A stretch of DNA of 5,828 bases from contig JBILLU010000205.1 in the NCBI GenBank assembly GCA_044375915.1, positions 1-5,828 on the forward strand, given 5' to 3'. The notes beneath the pieces are model-generated. The model saw only the letters and a program-made list of their open reading frames with translations, did not search any database and was not told the origin of the DNA. Source of the DNA: JAFEBO01 sp044375915 (GTDB taxonomy: Bacteria; Planctomycetota; Phycisphaerae; Phycisphaerales; UBA1924). Each line of letters opens with the position of its first letter. The stretch's first letter is position 1. Shown one piece after another: positions 1 through 5,602 of this stretch. A program made the translations under genes and the position numbers.

Positions 1-401
1 TCACCTATCAGTGGCGCCGCAACGGCACGCCGCTCTCCGACGGCACCACCGGCACCGGCTCGCTCATCGCCGGCAGCACGACCGCCAACATGATCGTTTC
101 CGGATTCGGCTACGCCGACGAGGGTGAGTACGACGCCATCGTCACCGGAGACTGCGGCACCACCACCACCGTGAAGGCAACCGTCACCATCTGCGCCTCG
201 GACCTCAACTGCGACAACGTCGTCAACGACGGCGACTTCTCCGTCTTCGCCCCCGCGTACGACCTCCTCGACTGCCTCGACCCCGCCATGCCCGTCGGTT
301 GCCCCTCCGACATCAACCGCGACGGCTTCGTCGATGATCTCGACTTCACGCTCTTTGTGCAGGCGTACGAGATCCTGCTCTGCGGCGGCGCGGTGCAGTA
401 G
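1..401 (+). CDS. C-terminal part of a secreted Ig-like / dockerin-like repeat protein (5' end outside window)
   Basis: The reading frame is open from position 3 to the TAG at 399-401, so the gene begins upstream of the window; the in-frame ATG at 90 lies inside a domain and is not the real start. The first ~65 residues (YQWRRNGTPLSDG ... YADEGEYDAIVTGDCGT) have the pattern of an Ig-like fold: the Y-x-W of strand C, then the D-x-G-x-Y of strand F. Two dockerin-like calcium loops follow, DLNCDNVVNDGD (201-236) and DINRDGFVDDLD (309-344). Each has Asp/Asn at loop positions 1, 3, 5 and 12 and is followed by a [SL]xFxxAYxxLL helix. Several cysteines (CASDLNC, LLDC, VGC, LLC) suggest disulfides outside the cytoplasm. 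Such C-termini are common on large exported Phycisphaerae proteins. The function of the full protein cannot be told from this fragment. Domain types are recognised by pattern; an extracellular location is inferred. Confidence 0.8.
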   Translation, partial: TYQWRRNGTPLSDGTTGTGSLIAGSTTANMIVSGFGYADEGEYDAIVTGDCGTTTTVKATVTICASDLNCDNVVNDGDFSVFAPAYDLLDCLDPAMPVGCPSDINRDGFVDDLDFTLFVQAYEILLCGGAVQ

Positions 402-440
402 CACGCGGTATCGAACCAGCGAGCCGCAGCACCCTCGCCA

Positions 441-464
441 CGGGGCGGTTGCGACCGTTCCCCG
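441..464 (+). terminator. Hairpin downstream of the dockerin-like gene, possible terminator without U-tract
   Basis: CGGGGCGGT (441-449), loop TGCG, then ACCG (454-457), a two-base TT bulge and CCCCG (460-464) form a 9-bp GC-rich stem 40 bp after the stop. An alternative pairing joins GGGGCGG (442-448) with CCGCCCC (465-471). No T-run follows, so intrinsic termination is uncertain. It is the only strong stem in this gap. Confidence 0.35.
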
Positions 465-500
465 CCGCCCCCACCACCAACCACCACCCCCGCCGCTCGC
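460..500 (+). other. C-rich low-complexity tract upstream of mrp
   Basis: The stretch is nearly all C, with C-runs at 460-463, 468-472 and 487-491 joined by CCA and CCG units. The - strand is therefore G-rich and could in principle form a G-quadruplex, but only three runs reach four or more. It shows no coding features. It may simply be biased intergenic sequence. Confidence 0.4.
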
Positions 501-513
501 CATTTCCTCGCTC

Positions 514-519
514 TAGCAT
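514..519 (+). promoter_or_regulatory. Candidate -10 element (TAGCAT) for leaderless mrp transcript
   Basis: TAGCAT matches TANNNT and ends 6 bp before the ATG at 526, which would place the transcription start at or next to the A of the start codon. No Shine-Dalgarno sequence lies between it and the ATG. The same hexamer pattern at the same distance precedes trpE and mutM, which is the main support. No clear -35 box is seen upstream in the C-rich tract. Confidence 0.5.
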
Positions 520-525
520 CCACAC

Positions 526-1773
526 ATGTCCCTGAGCAAAGACTTCGTTTCCAGCTGCCTCACCAGCGTCGCCGATCCCGTCCGCGGCAAGGACCTCGTC
601 TCCTCCGGCGCCCTCCAATGGGTCAGCGCCTGCGACACCTACGCCTCCATCCGGCTGCACATGCCCGCAAGCGCCGGCCGCGCCGTCTTTGACCAGGTCG
701 CCCAGCTCTCCCACGCCAAGCTCTCCCAAGTCGCCCAGCGCAACGGCACCAAGGTCGATTCCTTCATCATCGAGTTCGTCGACGACGCCGGCACCGTCCT
801 CCACACCGCCCGCTTCGGCGGCATGGTCTCTCCCGCATCAAGCGAGCCCGGAGCGTCAGCGAGTGCGTCCGCCGCTGCGAACGCTGCCCCGGCGCCCGGC
901 TCCGCCGGGCACACGCCCATTCCCGGTCTGCAGCCCACCAACCGCCCCATCGGCGGCGGCATCCCGGGCGTGAAGCACATCATCGCCGTCGGCGCCGGCA
1001 AAGGCGGCGTCGGCAAATCCTCCATCTCGCTCAACCTCGCCGTCGGCCTCGCGCGCAAAGGACACGCCGTCGGCCTGCTCGATGGCGACATCTACGGCCC
1101 GTCGATGCCCACCATGCTCGGGCTCGCCCCGCTCGAGCAAGCCGTGCTCAACGGCAAGCTCCAGCCCTTCTACATCCACGGCATCAAGGCCATCACCATC
1201 GGCAAACTCGTCGACGCCGATCGCCCGCTCATCTGGCGCGGCCCGATGGCCCACGGCGCGTTCAAGCAACTCACTGAGCAGACCCAGTGGGGCGAGCTCG
1301 ATTACCTCATCATCGACCTCCCCCCCGGCACCGGCGATATCGCCCTGACGATGGCCCAATCGCTCGCGCTCACCGGCGCGGTGGTGGTCTGCACGCCGCA
1401 GAAGGTCGCGCTCGACGACGCCATCCGCGCCGCCCGCATGTTCCAGCAGCTCAACATCGAGGTCCTGGGCGTCGTCGAGAACATGAGCTCCTTCGTCGGT
1501 GACGACGGCAAGGTCTACGACATCTTCGGCAAGGGCGGCGCTGAAGTCATGGCCCAGCGCCTGGGCGTGCCGTTCATCGGCAGCGTGCCAATCACCATGA
1601 GCCTCCGCGCCAACAGCGACAGCGGCGATCCGACCGCCAACTTCACCGGCACCGACGCCGCGGGCACGCGCCTCAAGGCTTCGCTCGAATCGCTTGTGCA
1701 GAACCTCGAATCCCAGATCGCCCTCGGCGCGATGCGCTCCGGCCGTGAGAAACCGCTGCTGACGATTTCGTAG
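526..1773 (+). CDS. mrp: Mrp/NBP35-family P-loop ATPase (ApbC-like iron-sulfur carrier)
   Basis: A 415-residue protein of the MinD-like SIMIBI class. Residues ~8-95 look like a diverged MIP18/DUF59 domain (DPVRGKDLVSSGAL). An Ala/Ser/Pro/Gly linker spans ~103-148. The ATPase domain shows the deviant Walker A KGGVGKS (159-165), DGDIYGPSMP (186-195), RGPM (239-242... within IWRGPM), the Walker B region DYLIIDLPPGTGD (259-271), and ENM...YDIFGKGGAE (318-340). Family members act in the cytoplasm as ATP-dependent carriers or scaffolds for Fe-S clusters. Oddly, the CxxC normally found between ENMS and the IFG motif is absent here (SSFVGDDGKVYDIFG), and so is the DUF59 cysteine. Only Cys11, Cys36 and Cys289 remain, so classical cluster binding is doubtful. 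The ATG at 526 is chosen because it keeps the whole N-domain and follows the TAGCAT box. Family assignment is firm; the biochemical role is inferred. Confidence 0.93.
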   Translation: MSLSKDFVSSCLTSVADPVRGKDLVSSGALQWVSACDTYASIRLHMPASAGRAVFDQVAQLSHAKLSQVAQRNGTKVDSFIIEFVDDAGTVLHTARFGGMVSPASSEPGASASASAAANAAPAPGSAGHTPIPGLQPTNRPIGGGIPGVKHIIAVGAGKGGVGKSSISLNLAVGLARKGHAVGLLDGDIYGPSMPTMLGLAPLEQAVLNGKLQPFYIHGIKAITIGKLVDADRPLIWRGPMAHGAFKQLTEQTQWGELDYLIIDLPPGTGDIALTMAQSLALTGAVVVCTPQKVALDDAIRAARMFQQLNIEVLGVVENMSSFVGDDGKVYDIFGKGGAEVMAQRLGVPFIGSVPITMSLRANSDSGDPTANFTGTDAAGTRLKASLESLVQNLESQIALGAMRSGREKPLLTIS

Positions 1774-1777
1774 GCCG

Positions 1778-1804
1778 CGGGCGAAAGCGCCAAACGAGCG
1801 CCCG
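1778..1804 (+). terminator. Weak hairpin after the mrp stop codon
   Basis: CGGGCG (1778-1783) and CGCCCG (1799-1804) are a perfect 6-bp inverted repeat starting 4 bp after the mrp stop. A competing local stem pairs GGCG (1780-1783) with CGCC (1788-1791) around an AAAG loop. No T-run follows, so a terminator role is only possible. Confidence 0.25.
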
Positions 1805-1854
1805 TCATCGGTTTGCCGACACCCGCCGACGCGAGCTTCGCTGTGCCCATGAAT

Positions 1855-1926
1855 GTGGGGCACCAATGTCGCCGCATGCGCAACATCTGTTGCGCCGACG
1901 TTCTTCACGAATCGGGTGCCAACCAC
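1855..1926 (+). other. Nested stem-loop in the mrp-methyltransferase gap, candidate leader RNA or terminator
   Basis: Four pairings nest. The tip is GCGCAAC (1878-1884), loop ATCT, GTTGCGC (1889-1895). GTCG (1868-1871) pairs with CGAC (1896-1899), leaving a six-base bulge on the 5' side. GGCACC (1859-1864) pairs with GGTGCC (1915-1920). GTGG (1855-1858) pairs with CCAC (1923-1926) past an AA bulge. This gives 21 base pairs in total, with a 15-nt single-stranded stretch at 1900-1914 (containing GTTCTTC) on the 3' side. It lies about 80 bp before the methyltransferase start. It could be a mrp terminator, an untranslated leader or a DNA operator; it matches no riboswitch family I recognise. Confidence 0.4.
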
Positions 1927-2004
1927 GACACAATCGCCGCCAGAAATCACGCAACCTTGATCCGACGATCGCAAGAACGTGTGGAACTTGACACATCTGG
2001 TCCA

Positions 2005-2853
2005 ATGCCCTCATTGACAACAACATCCACACCGCCCCCCCAGCTCGCCGATGACCGCATCATCGAGATCTGCCTCCGGGGCGAACGCCTCTACGGCGAC
2101 GACTTCACGCCCGAGCAGATCGCGCGGTGGTACGTCGATGAACAAGAGGGCTACGCCAACCTCGGGGCCAAGGACGAGAAGTCGTATCGCTACTACTACC
2201 ACGCGATGAACCGCCTGCACGGCTACCGGCACCTGCCCGAGCGTCGCTTCGCCCGGGCCCTGGGCGTCGGCAGCGCGTACGGCGACGAGTTCGAACCCAT
2301 CGCGCCGCGCGTCGATCATTTCACGATCCTCGAGCCTTCGCAGCAGATGCGCCGCGAAAGCGTCTTCGGCAAGCCCGCGCAGTGGGTTCCGCCGAAGCCC
2401 AGCGGCGACATGCCGTTCGACTCCAACACGTTTGACCTCATCACCTGCTTCGCCGTGCTGCACCACGTGCCCAACGTGACGCACGTGGTGGGCGAGATCG
2501 GCCGCGTCCTCGCGCCCGGCGGCTTTGCATTGATTCACGAGCCTGTGACCTCGATGGGTGATTGGCGTCAGGCCCGCGGCGGGCTCACCATGCACGAGCG
2601 GGGCATCCCGCCCGGCATCCTCGACGCCGCCGTCGACCGCGCGGGTCTCCGCATCGTCCGTCGCGCCATGCACACGTTCCGCCCGTGGACGGTGCTGGCC
2701 GCCCGCATGGGTCTGGAGGTCTACAACGTCGATTGGTGCACCCGGGTCGATGCGCTCCTGTCGCAACTGTTTCTTTGGAACACGGTCTACCACCCGACGC
2801 GGCTGCGGCACCGCTTCCGGCCGGTGTGCGTGTACTACGTGCTGACGAAGTAG
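2005..2853 (+). CDS. Class I SAM-dependent methyltransferase (Methyltransf_11-like), substrate unknown
   Basis: A 282-residue protein from the ATG at 2005. Motif I is ALGVGSAYGDEF (85-96), an unusual glycine loop that still fits SAM binding. The acidic end of strand 2 is LEPS (109-112, Glu110). Motif IV is FDLITCFAVLHHVPN (143-157), followed by EIGRVLAPGGFALIHEP (164-180), the hallmark of Methyltransf_11 enzymes. The N-terminal ~80 residues (TPEQIARWYVDEQEGYANLG) form an extra helical region that may shape the substrate pocket. No signal peptide or membrane segment is seen, so it is cytoplasmic. The frame is open back to 1813, but residues upstream of 2005 look non-coding and that stretch holds the nested stem, so I take 2005. 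Unlike its neighbours it has no TANNNT box 6 bp before the ATG. The gene ends 15 bp before trpE and may share its transcript. The substrate cannot be inferred. Confidence 0.82.
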   Translation: MPSLTTTSTPPPQLADDRIIEICLRGERLYGDDFTPEQIARWYVDEQEGYANLGAKDEKSYRYYYHAMNRLHGYRHLPERRFARALGVGSAYGDEFEPIAPRVDHFTILEPSQQMRRESVFGKPAQWVPPKPSGDMPFDSNTFDLITCFAVLHHVPNVTHVVGEIGRVLAPGGFALIHEPVTSMGDWRQARGGLTMHERGIPPGILDAAVDRAGLRIVRRAMHTFRPWTVLAARMGLEVYNVDWCTRVDALLSQLFLWNTVYHPTRLRHRFRPVCVYYVLTK

Positions 2854-2856
2854 CCG

Positions 2857-2862
2857 TACGAT
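2857..2862 (+). promoter_or_regulatory. Candidate -10 element (TACGAT) for leaderless trpE transcript
   Basis: TACGAT lies in the 15-bp gap after the methyltransferase stop (2851-2853) and ends 6 bp before the trpE ATG at 2869, the same distance as at mrp and mutM. If active, it gives trpE its own leaderless mRNA in addition to any read-through from the upstream gene. The -35 region would lie inside the methyltransferase coding sequence and has no obvious match to TTGACA. Confidence 0.5.
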
Positions 2863-2868
2863 CGGGGC

Positions 2869-4425
2869 ATGTCCGGTGAGCACCTGAATCTGTCCCGGGA
2901 CGCCTTTGTGTCCCATGTCACGCGAGCGCGCTCGGCCAGCCCGGGCAAGACGCTCGCCGTCCCGCTCCGCATCCGCCTGCTTGCGGATCAGTTGACACCG
3001 GTGCTCGCGTACCGCCGCCTCGTGGCGCCCGATGAACGCACCGCGCCGTCGTTCCTGCTCGAGTCCGTCGAAGGCGGCGAGCGCCAGGGCCGCTACTCCA
3101 TCCTCTCCGCGCGCCCGATCAAGGAGATCGTCGCCACCGGCAACTTCGGGTCCGACGACCCGCTCGCCCGCATGCGTCGAGAGACCGCCAACGTCGAACT
3201 CTCGCTGCCCGCAACCTCCGCCCGCGATGCCCTGCCGGCGTGCTTTCTCGGCGGCTGGGTGGGCTACGCCGCGTACGACGCCGTGCGCTACGCCGAACCG
3301 GAAAAGCTCAACCACCCGCCCCGCGACGACCGCCACCTGGCCGACGTTGCGTTCGCTCTTTACGACGGCGTGGTGATCTTCGATCACGTGGACAAGATGG
3401 TGCACGTGGTGCAGCTCGCGCTCGTCGCGTCCGATGCAGACATCGTCGGTGTCTACAACCAGGCCGTCAGCAAGCTCGAGCGCCGCGTCGTCGAGATTCA
3501 GACCCACAGCAAGCCCCTGCCCGCCGGGCGCGTGCCGTCCGATGCTCCGCCCGCCGCTCTCGCGAGCAACATGACGCGCGAAGAGCACGCGGCGATGCTC
3601 GACAAGGCGCTTGAGTACATCCGCGCCGGCGATATCTTCCAGGTCGTCCTCGGCCAGCGCTTCGAGCGCAAGAGCAAGGCCGACCCGTTCGACGTGTATC
3701 GCGCGCTGCGCGCCGTCAACCCCAGCCCCTACATGGTCTACATGCAGACCGGTGGGTGCATCCTTGTCGCCAGCAGCCCCGAGATTCTCTGTCGCGTGCG
3801 GCGAAAGGACTCCGCCTTCATCGTCACCAACCGTCCGCTCGCCGGCACCCGCAAACGCGGCAGCACACCTGAAGAAGATCGTGCCCTCGAGCAGGATCTG
3901 CTCGCCGATCAGAAGGAGCGAGCGGAGCACATCATGCTCGTCGATCTGGGCCGCAACGACGTCGGCCAGGTCGCCAAGCCCGGCACGGTGCAATTGCCTG
4001 CGGTCATGGAAGTCGAGCGCTACAGCCACGTCATGCACATCAGCAGCACCGTGACCGGCGAACTGCGCGACGGCCTGGACTGCTGGGATGCGCTGCGGGC
4101 CGCATTGCCCGTCGGCACCATCTCCGGCGCACCCAAGATCCGCGCCATGCAGATCATCGATGAACTCGAACCCATTCGCCGCGGCCCCTACGGCGGCGGC
4201 ATGGGCTACGTCGGCCTCGACGGCCAGATGGACATCGCGCTGGCGCTTCGCACCATTGTGGTGCCGTGCGACATGCACGGTGCGGATGGCTGGACCTACC
4301 ACCTCCAAGCCAGCGGCGGGATCGTCGCCGATTCGCAGCACGAGGCCGAGTACCAGGAAACCGTCAACAAGGCCGCGGCACTGGCCCGGGCGCTGGCGCT
4401 CGCCGAAGCGGCGTTTACGAGGTAA
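2869..4425 (+). CDS. trpE: Anthranilate synthase component I
   Basis: A 518-residue protein, the usual TrpE length. It converts chorismate, with ammonia supplied by the TrpG glutaminase, to anthranilate and pyruvate, the first committed step of tryptophan synthesis in the cytoplasm. The N-terminal domain carries LLES (63-66) and GRYS (74-77), the region that binds feedback-inhibiting tryptophan. The chorismate-binding domain (~235-515) has RPLAGTRKRG (322-331), ERAEHIMLVDLGRNDVG (350-366), HISSTVTGEL (390-399), PVGTISGAPK (414-423), GPYGGGMGYV (439-448) and QASGGIVADS (480-489). LLES with the full motif set favours TrpE over PabB or an isochorismate synthase. No trpG lies in the window, so the partner is encoded elsewhere or further off. 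The ATG at 2869 follows the TACGAT box. The gene is intact. Confidence 0.96.
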   Translation: MSGEHLNLSRDAFVSHVTRARSASPGKTLAVPLRIRLLADQLTPVLAYRRLVAPDERTAPSFLLESVEGGERQGRYSILSARPIKEIVATGNFGSDDPLARMRRETANVELSLPATSARDALPACFLGGWVGYAAYDAVRYAEPEKLNHPPRDDRHLADVAFALYDGVVIFDHVDKMVHVVQLALVASDADIVGVYNQAVSKLERRVVEIQTHSKPLPAGRVPSDAPPAALASNMTREEHAAMLDKALEYIRAGDIFQVVLGQRFERKSKADPFDVYRALRAVNPSPYMVYMQTGGCILVASSPEILCRVRRKDSAFIVTNRPLAGTRKRGSTPEEDRALEQDLLADQKERAEHIMLVDLGRNDVGQVAKPGTVQLPAVMEVERYSHVMHISSTVTGELRDGLDCWDALRAALPVGTISGAPKIRAMQIIDELEPIRRGPYGGGMGYVGLDGQMDIALALRTIVVPCDMHGADGWTYHLQASGGIVADSQHEAEYQETVNKAAALARALALAEAAFTR

Positions 4426-4430
4426 GACGA

Positions 4431-4621
4431 AGAGAACGCGGAGAGGCGGAGGGTGCGGAGATTCGCGGAGTCGATTCTCAACTGAATGAGCTCCAAGAAC
4501 TCAAAGATTGGAAGGGCAAGAAGCTCGCAGTGCCGTTCACGCCTTCGAGTCCTTCGAGCCCTTTGAGTTGAACCTCTTCGCCTCCGCGTCACTCCGCATG
4601 CTCCGCCTCTCCGCGTTCTCT
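4431..4621. repeat. Large mirror-symmetric inverted-repeat element filling the trpE-mutM gap
   Basis: The outer arms 4431-4451 and 4601-4621 are perfect 21-bp inverted repeats. The arms continue inward with short mismatches: 4454-4460 pairs with 4592-4598, and 4464-4470 with 4582-4588. Each arm is a ladder of four hexamers, GCGGAG at 4438, 4446, 4455 and 4465 facing CTCCGC at 4582, 4592, 4601 and 4609, with unit spacing 8, 9, 10 mirrored as 10, 9, 8. The centre adds AACTCAAAG (4498-4506) facing CTTTGAGTT (4561-4569). The element starts 6 bp after the trpE stop codon and ends 13 bp before the mutM ATG. It encodes no protein. Similar GCGGAG/GCAGAG-ladder palindromes occur between genes of many environmental bacteria as far as I recall; their role is unsettled. 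It may terminate trpE transcripts, since T-rich sequence follows the right arm. Confidence 0.88.
4542..4567 (+). repeat. Three 9-bp-period CCTTYGAG repeats in the loop of the element
   Basis: CCTTCGAG (4542-4549), CCTTCGAG (4551-4558) and CCTTTGAG (4560-4567) recur every 9 bp. Related units in the opposite sense lie at CTCCAAG (4491-4497) and CTCAAAG (4500-4506), also 9 bp apart. This is a second, distinct repeat family nested inside the GCGGAG ladder. Confidence 0.75.
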
Positions 4622-4622
4622 C

Positions 4623-4628
4623 TATTTT
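4623..4628 (+). promoter_or_regulatory. Candidate -10 element (TATTTT) for leaderless mutM transcript
   Basis: TATTTT begins 2 bp past the right arm of the inverted repeat and ends 6 bp before the ATG at 4635. That start is secure because MutM needs Pro2 at its N-terminus, so the spacing is not a start-choice artefact. Any -35 contact would fall in the right arm, around 4600-4605. The same T-rich stretch could instead act as the tail of a terminator hairpin. Confidence 0.5.
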
Positions 4629-4634
4629 CTCGTC

Positions 4635-5468
4635 ATGCCCGAACTGCCCGAAGTCGAGAGCGTCCGCCGCAGCCTCGAGCCACACCTACTCGGGCGGGTG
4701 ATCGCTCGCGCCGAGGTGCGTCGAAACGACTTCTGCGTCATCGGCGACAAGCCCCGCGGCGCCTCGCGGCGGGACTTCCTCGAATCCGCCCGCATCGTCC
4801 GTCTCGAACGCCTCGGCAAGCAGCTCGCGTTCGTCGCCGACGATCATCGCGCCTGTGTCCTGCAACTGGGTATGTCCGGCACCGTCTCGATCAACCCCGC
4901 CGACACCGCCAAGCACACCCACGCGGCGTGGACACTCGACGACAACACCCGCATCGACTTCGTCGACCCGCGCCGATTCGGTGGCATCACCTGCTACCCA
5001 ACGTTCGATGCGCTTCGCGCTCACCACTGGCGTGAACTTGGCCCCGACGCCCTCATCGCCGAGCCGCGGCATCTCATCGACGCCTGCCGCAACGCCAAAC
5101 GCGCCATCAAGGCCGTGCTGCTCGATCAGGGCGTGCTCGCCGGCGTCGGCAACATCTACGCCGATGAATCGCTCTTTCGCTCCGGCATCGACCCCCGCAC
5201 GATCGCCCGGCGGCTCACGCCCGACCGCCTCGCCGCCCTGGCCGAGGCGGTCCGCACCGTCCTCGCTCAAGCCGTGGAGCTCCGCGGGAGCACGCTTCGT
5301 GACTATCGGGACCCCAGCGGTCAACCGGGGTCCGCGCAGCTCACCCACGCCGTCTACGGGCGTGCAGGACAATCCTGCCTCCGCTGCTCAACGATACTGA
5401 AGGCGTGCCGCCTGGCTCAGCGTGCCACCGTGTGGTGCCCCGCGTGTCAGCGTCGCTCTTCTTCTTAG
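4635..5468 (+). CDS. mutM: Formamidopyrimidine-DNA glycosylase / AP lyase
   Basis: A 277-residue protein of normal family length. It removes 8-oxoguanine and formamidopyrimidines from DNA and cleaves the abasic site, as part of base excision repair. The N-terminus MPELPEVE supplies the Schiff-base nucleophile Pro2 and catalytic Glu3, which fixes the start. Lys62 (in GKQLAFV) matches the conserved Lys of the H2TH/Fpg N-domain. Met80 (QLGMSG) and Arg113/Phe115 (DPRRFG) match the residues that fill the gap left by the flipped base. GVGNIYADE (170-178) is the H2TH segment. A C-terminal zinc finger uses Cys248, Cys251, Cys268 and Cys271, with Arg263 (AQRAT) equivalent to the E. coli phosphate-binding Arg258. 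Endonuclease VIII (Nei) is less likely given the DPRRFG and MPELPEVE motifs. All key residues are present. The gene ends in three consecutive in-frame TAG codons. Confidence 0.96.
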   Translation: MPELPEVESVRRSLEPHLLGRVIARAEVRRNDFCVIGDKPRGASRRDFLESARIVRLERLGKQLAFVADDHRACVLQLGMSGTVSINPADTAKHTHAAWTLDDNTRIDFVDPRRFGGITCYPTFDALRAHHWRELGPDALIAEPRHLIDACRNAKRAIKAVLLDQGVLAGVGNIYADESLFRSGIDPRTIARRLTPDRLAALAEAVRTVLAQAVELRGSTLRDYRDPSGQPGSAQLTHAVYGRAGQSCLRCSTILKACRLAQRATVWCPACQRRSSS

Positions 5469-5514
5469 TAGTAGAAGATATCTCCAGTACCACTCGTACA
5501 GAGCAGCTGTCGCT

Positions 5515-5523
5515 TGTGAACAA
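5515..5523 (-). promoter_or_regulatory. DnaA-box-like 9-mer (TTGTTCACA on - strand)
   Basis: Read on the - strand it is TTGTTCACA, one base from the TTATNCACA consensus. It is isolated from the other two candidates by more than 200 bp, so by itself it is weak. Confidence 0.25.
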
Positions 5524-5602
5524 CTCGCACGCGCGGCCCCGCGTTCGCTCCCAACTCGCGTTCGAACCAGATCATGCGCTGTGAGCGCGCTATCCGGAGC
5601 AT

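Noticed and set aside
1911..1926. GGGTGCCAACCAC as a T-box-like motif ahead of the gene pair with trpE
   Set aside because: It resembles only part of the T-box antiterminator consensus, no specifier stem-loop with a Trp codon is seen, and T-boxes are mainly found in Firmicutes.
1988..1993. TTGACA as a -35 box for the methyltransferase
   Set aside because: A -10 box at normal spacing would lie inside the coding region (near 2011) and none is seen; a second TTGACA at 2014-2019 shows how easily the hexamer occurs here.
1813..2004. Longer N-terminus for the methyltransferase, starting from TTG at 1813 or ATG at 1849 or 1876
   Set aside because: The added residues are rich in His, Arg, Asn and Cys with no domain character, and the DNA there holds the nested stem-loop. 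The methyltransferase fold is complete from 2005.
4431..4621. CRISPR array or insertion sequence in the trpE-mutM gap
   Set aside because: The units are 8-10 bp with inverted symmetry and no spacers, and there is no transposase or target-site duplication that I can see.
4508..5035. Open frames through the inverted-repeat element and across mutM in other frames
   Set aside because: They translate repeat DNA or are shadows of mutM, with Arg/Ser/Pro-rich products and no motif.
5550..5580. GTTCGAAC as the T-loop of a tRNA
   Set aside because: The flanking bases do not form a 5-bp T stem on either strand, and no acceptor or anticodon arm fits.
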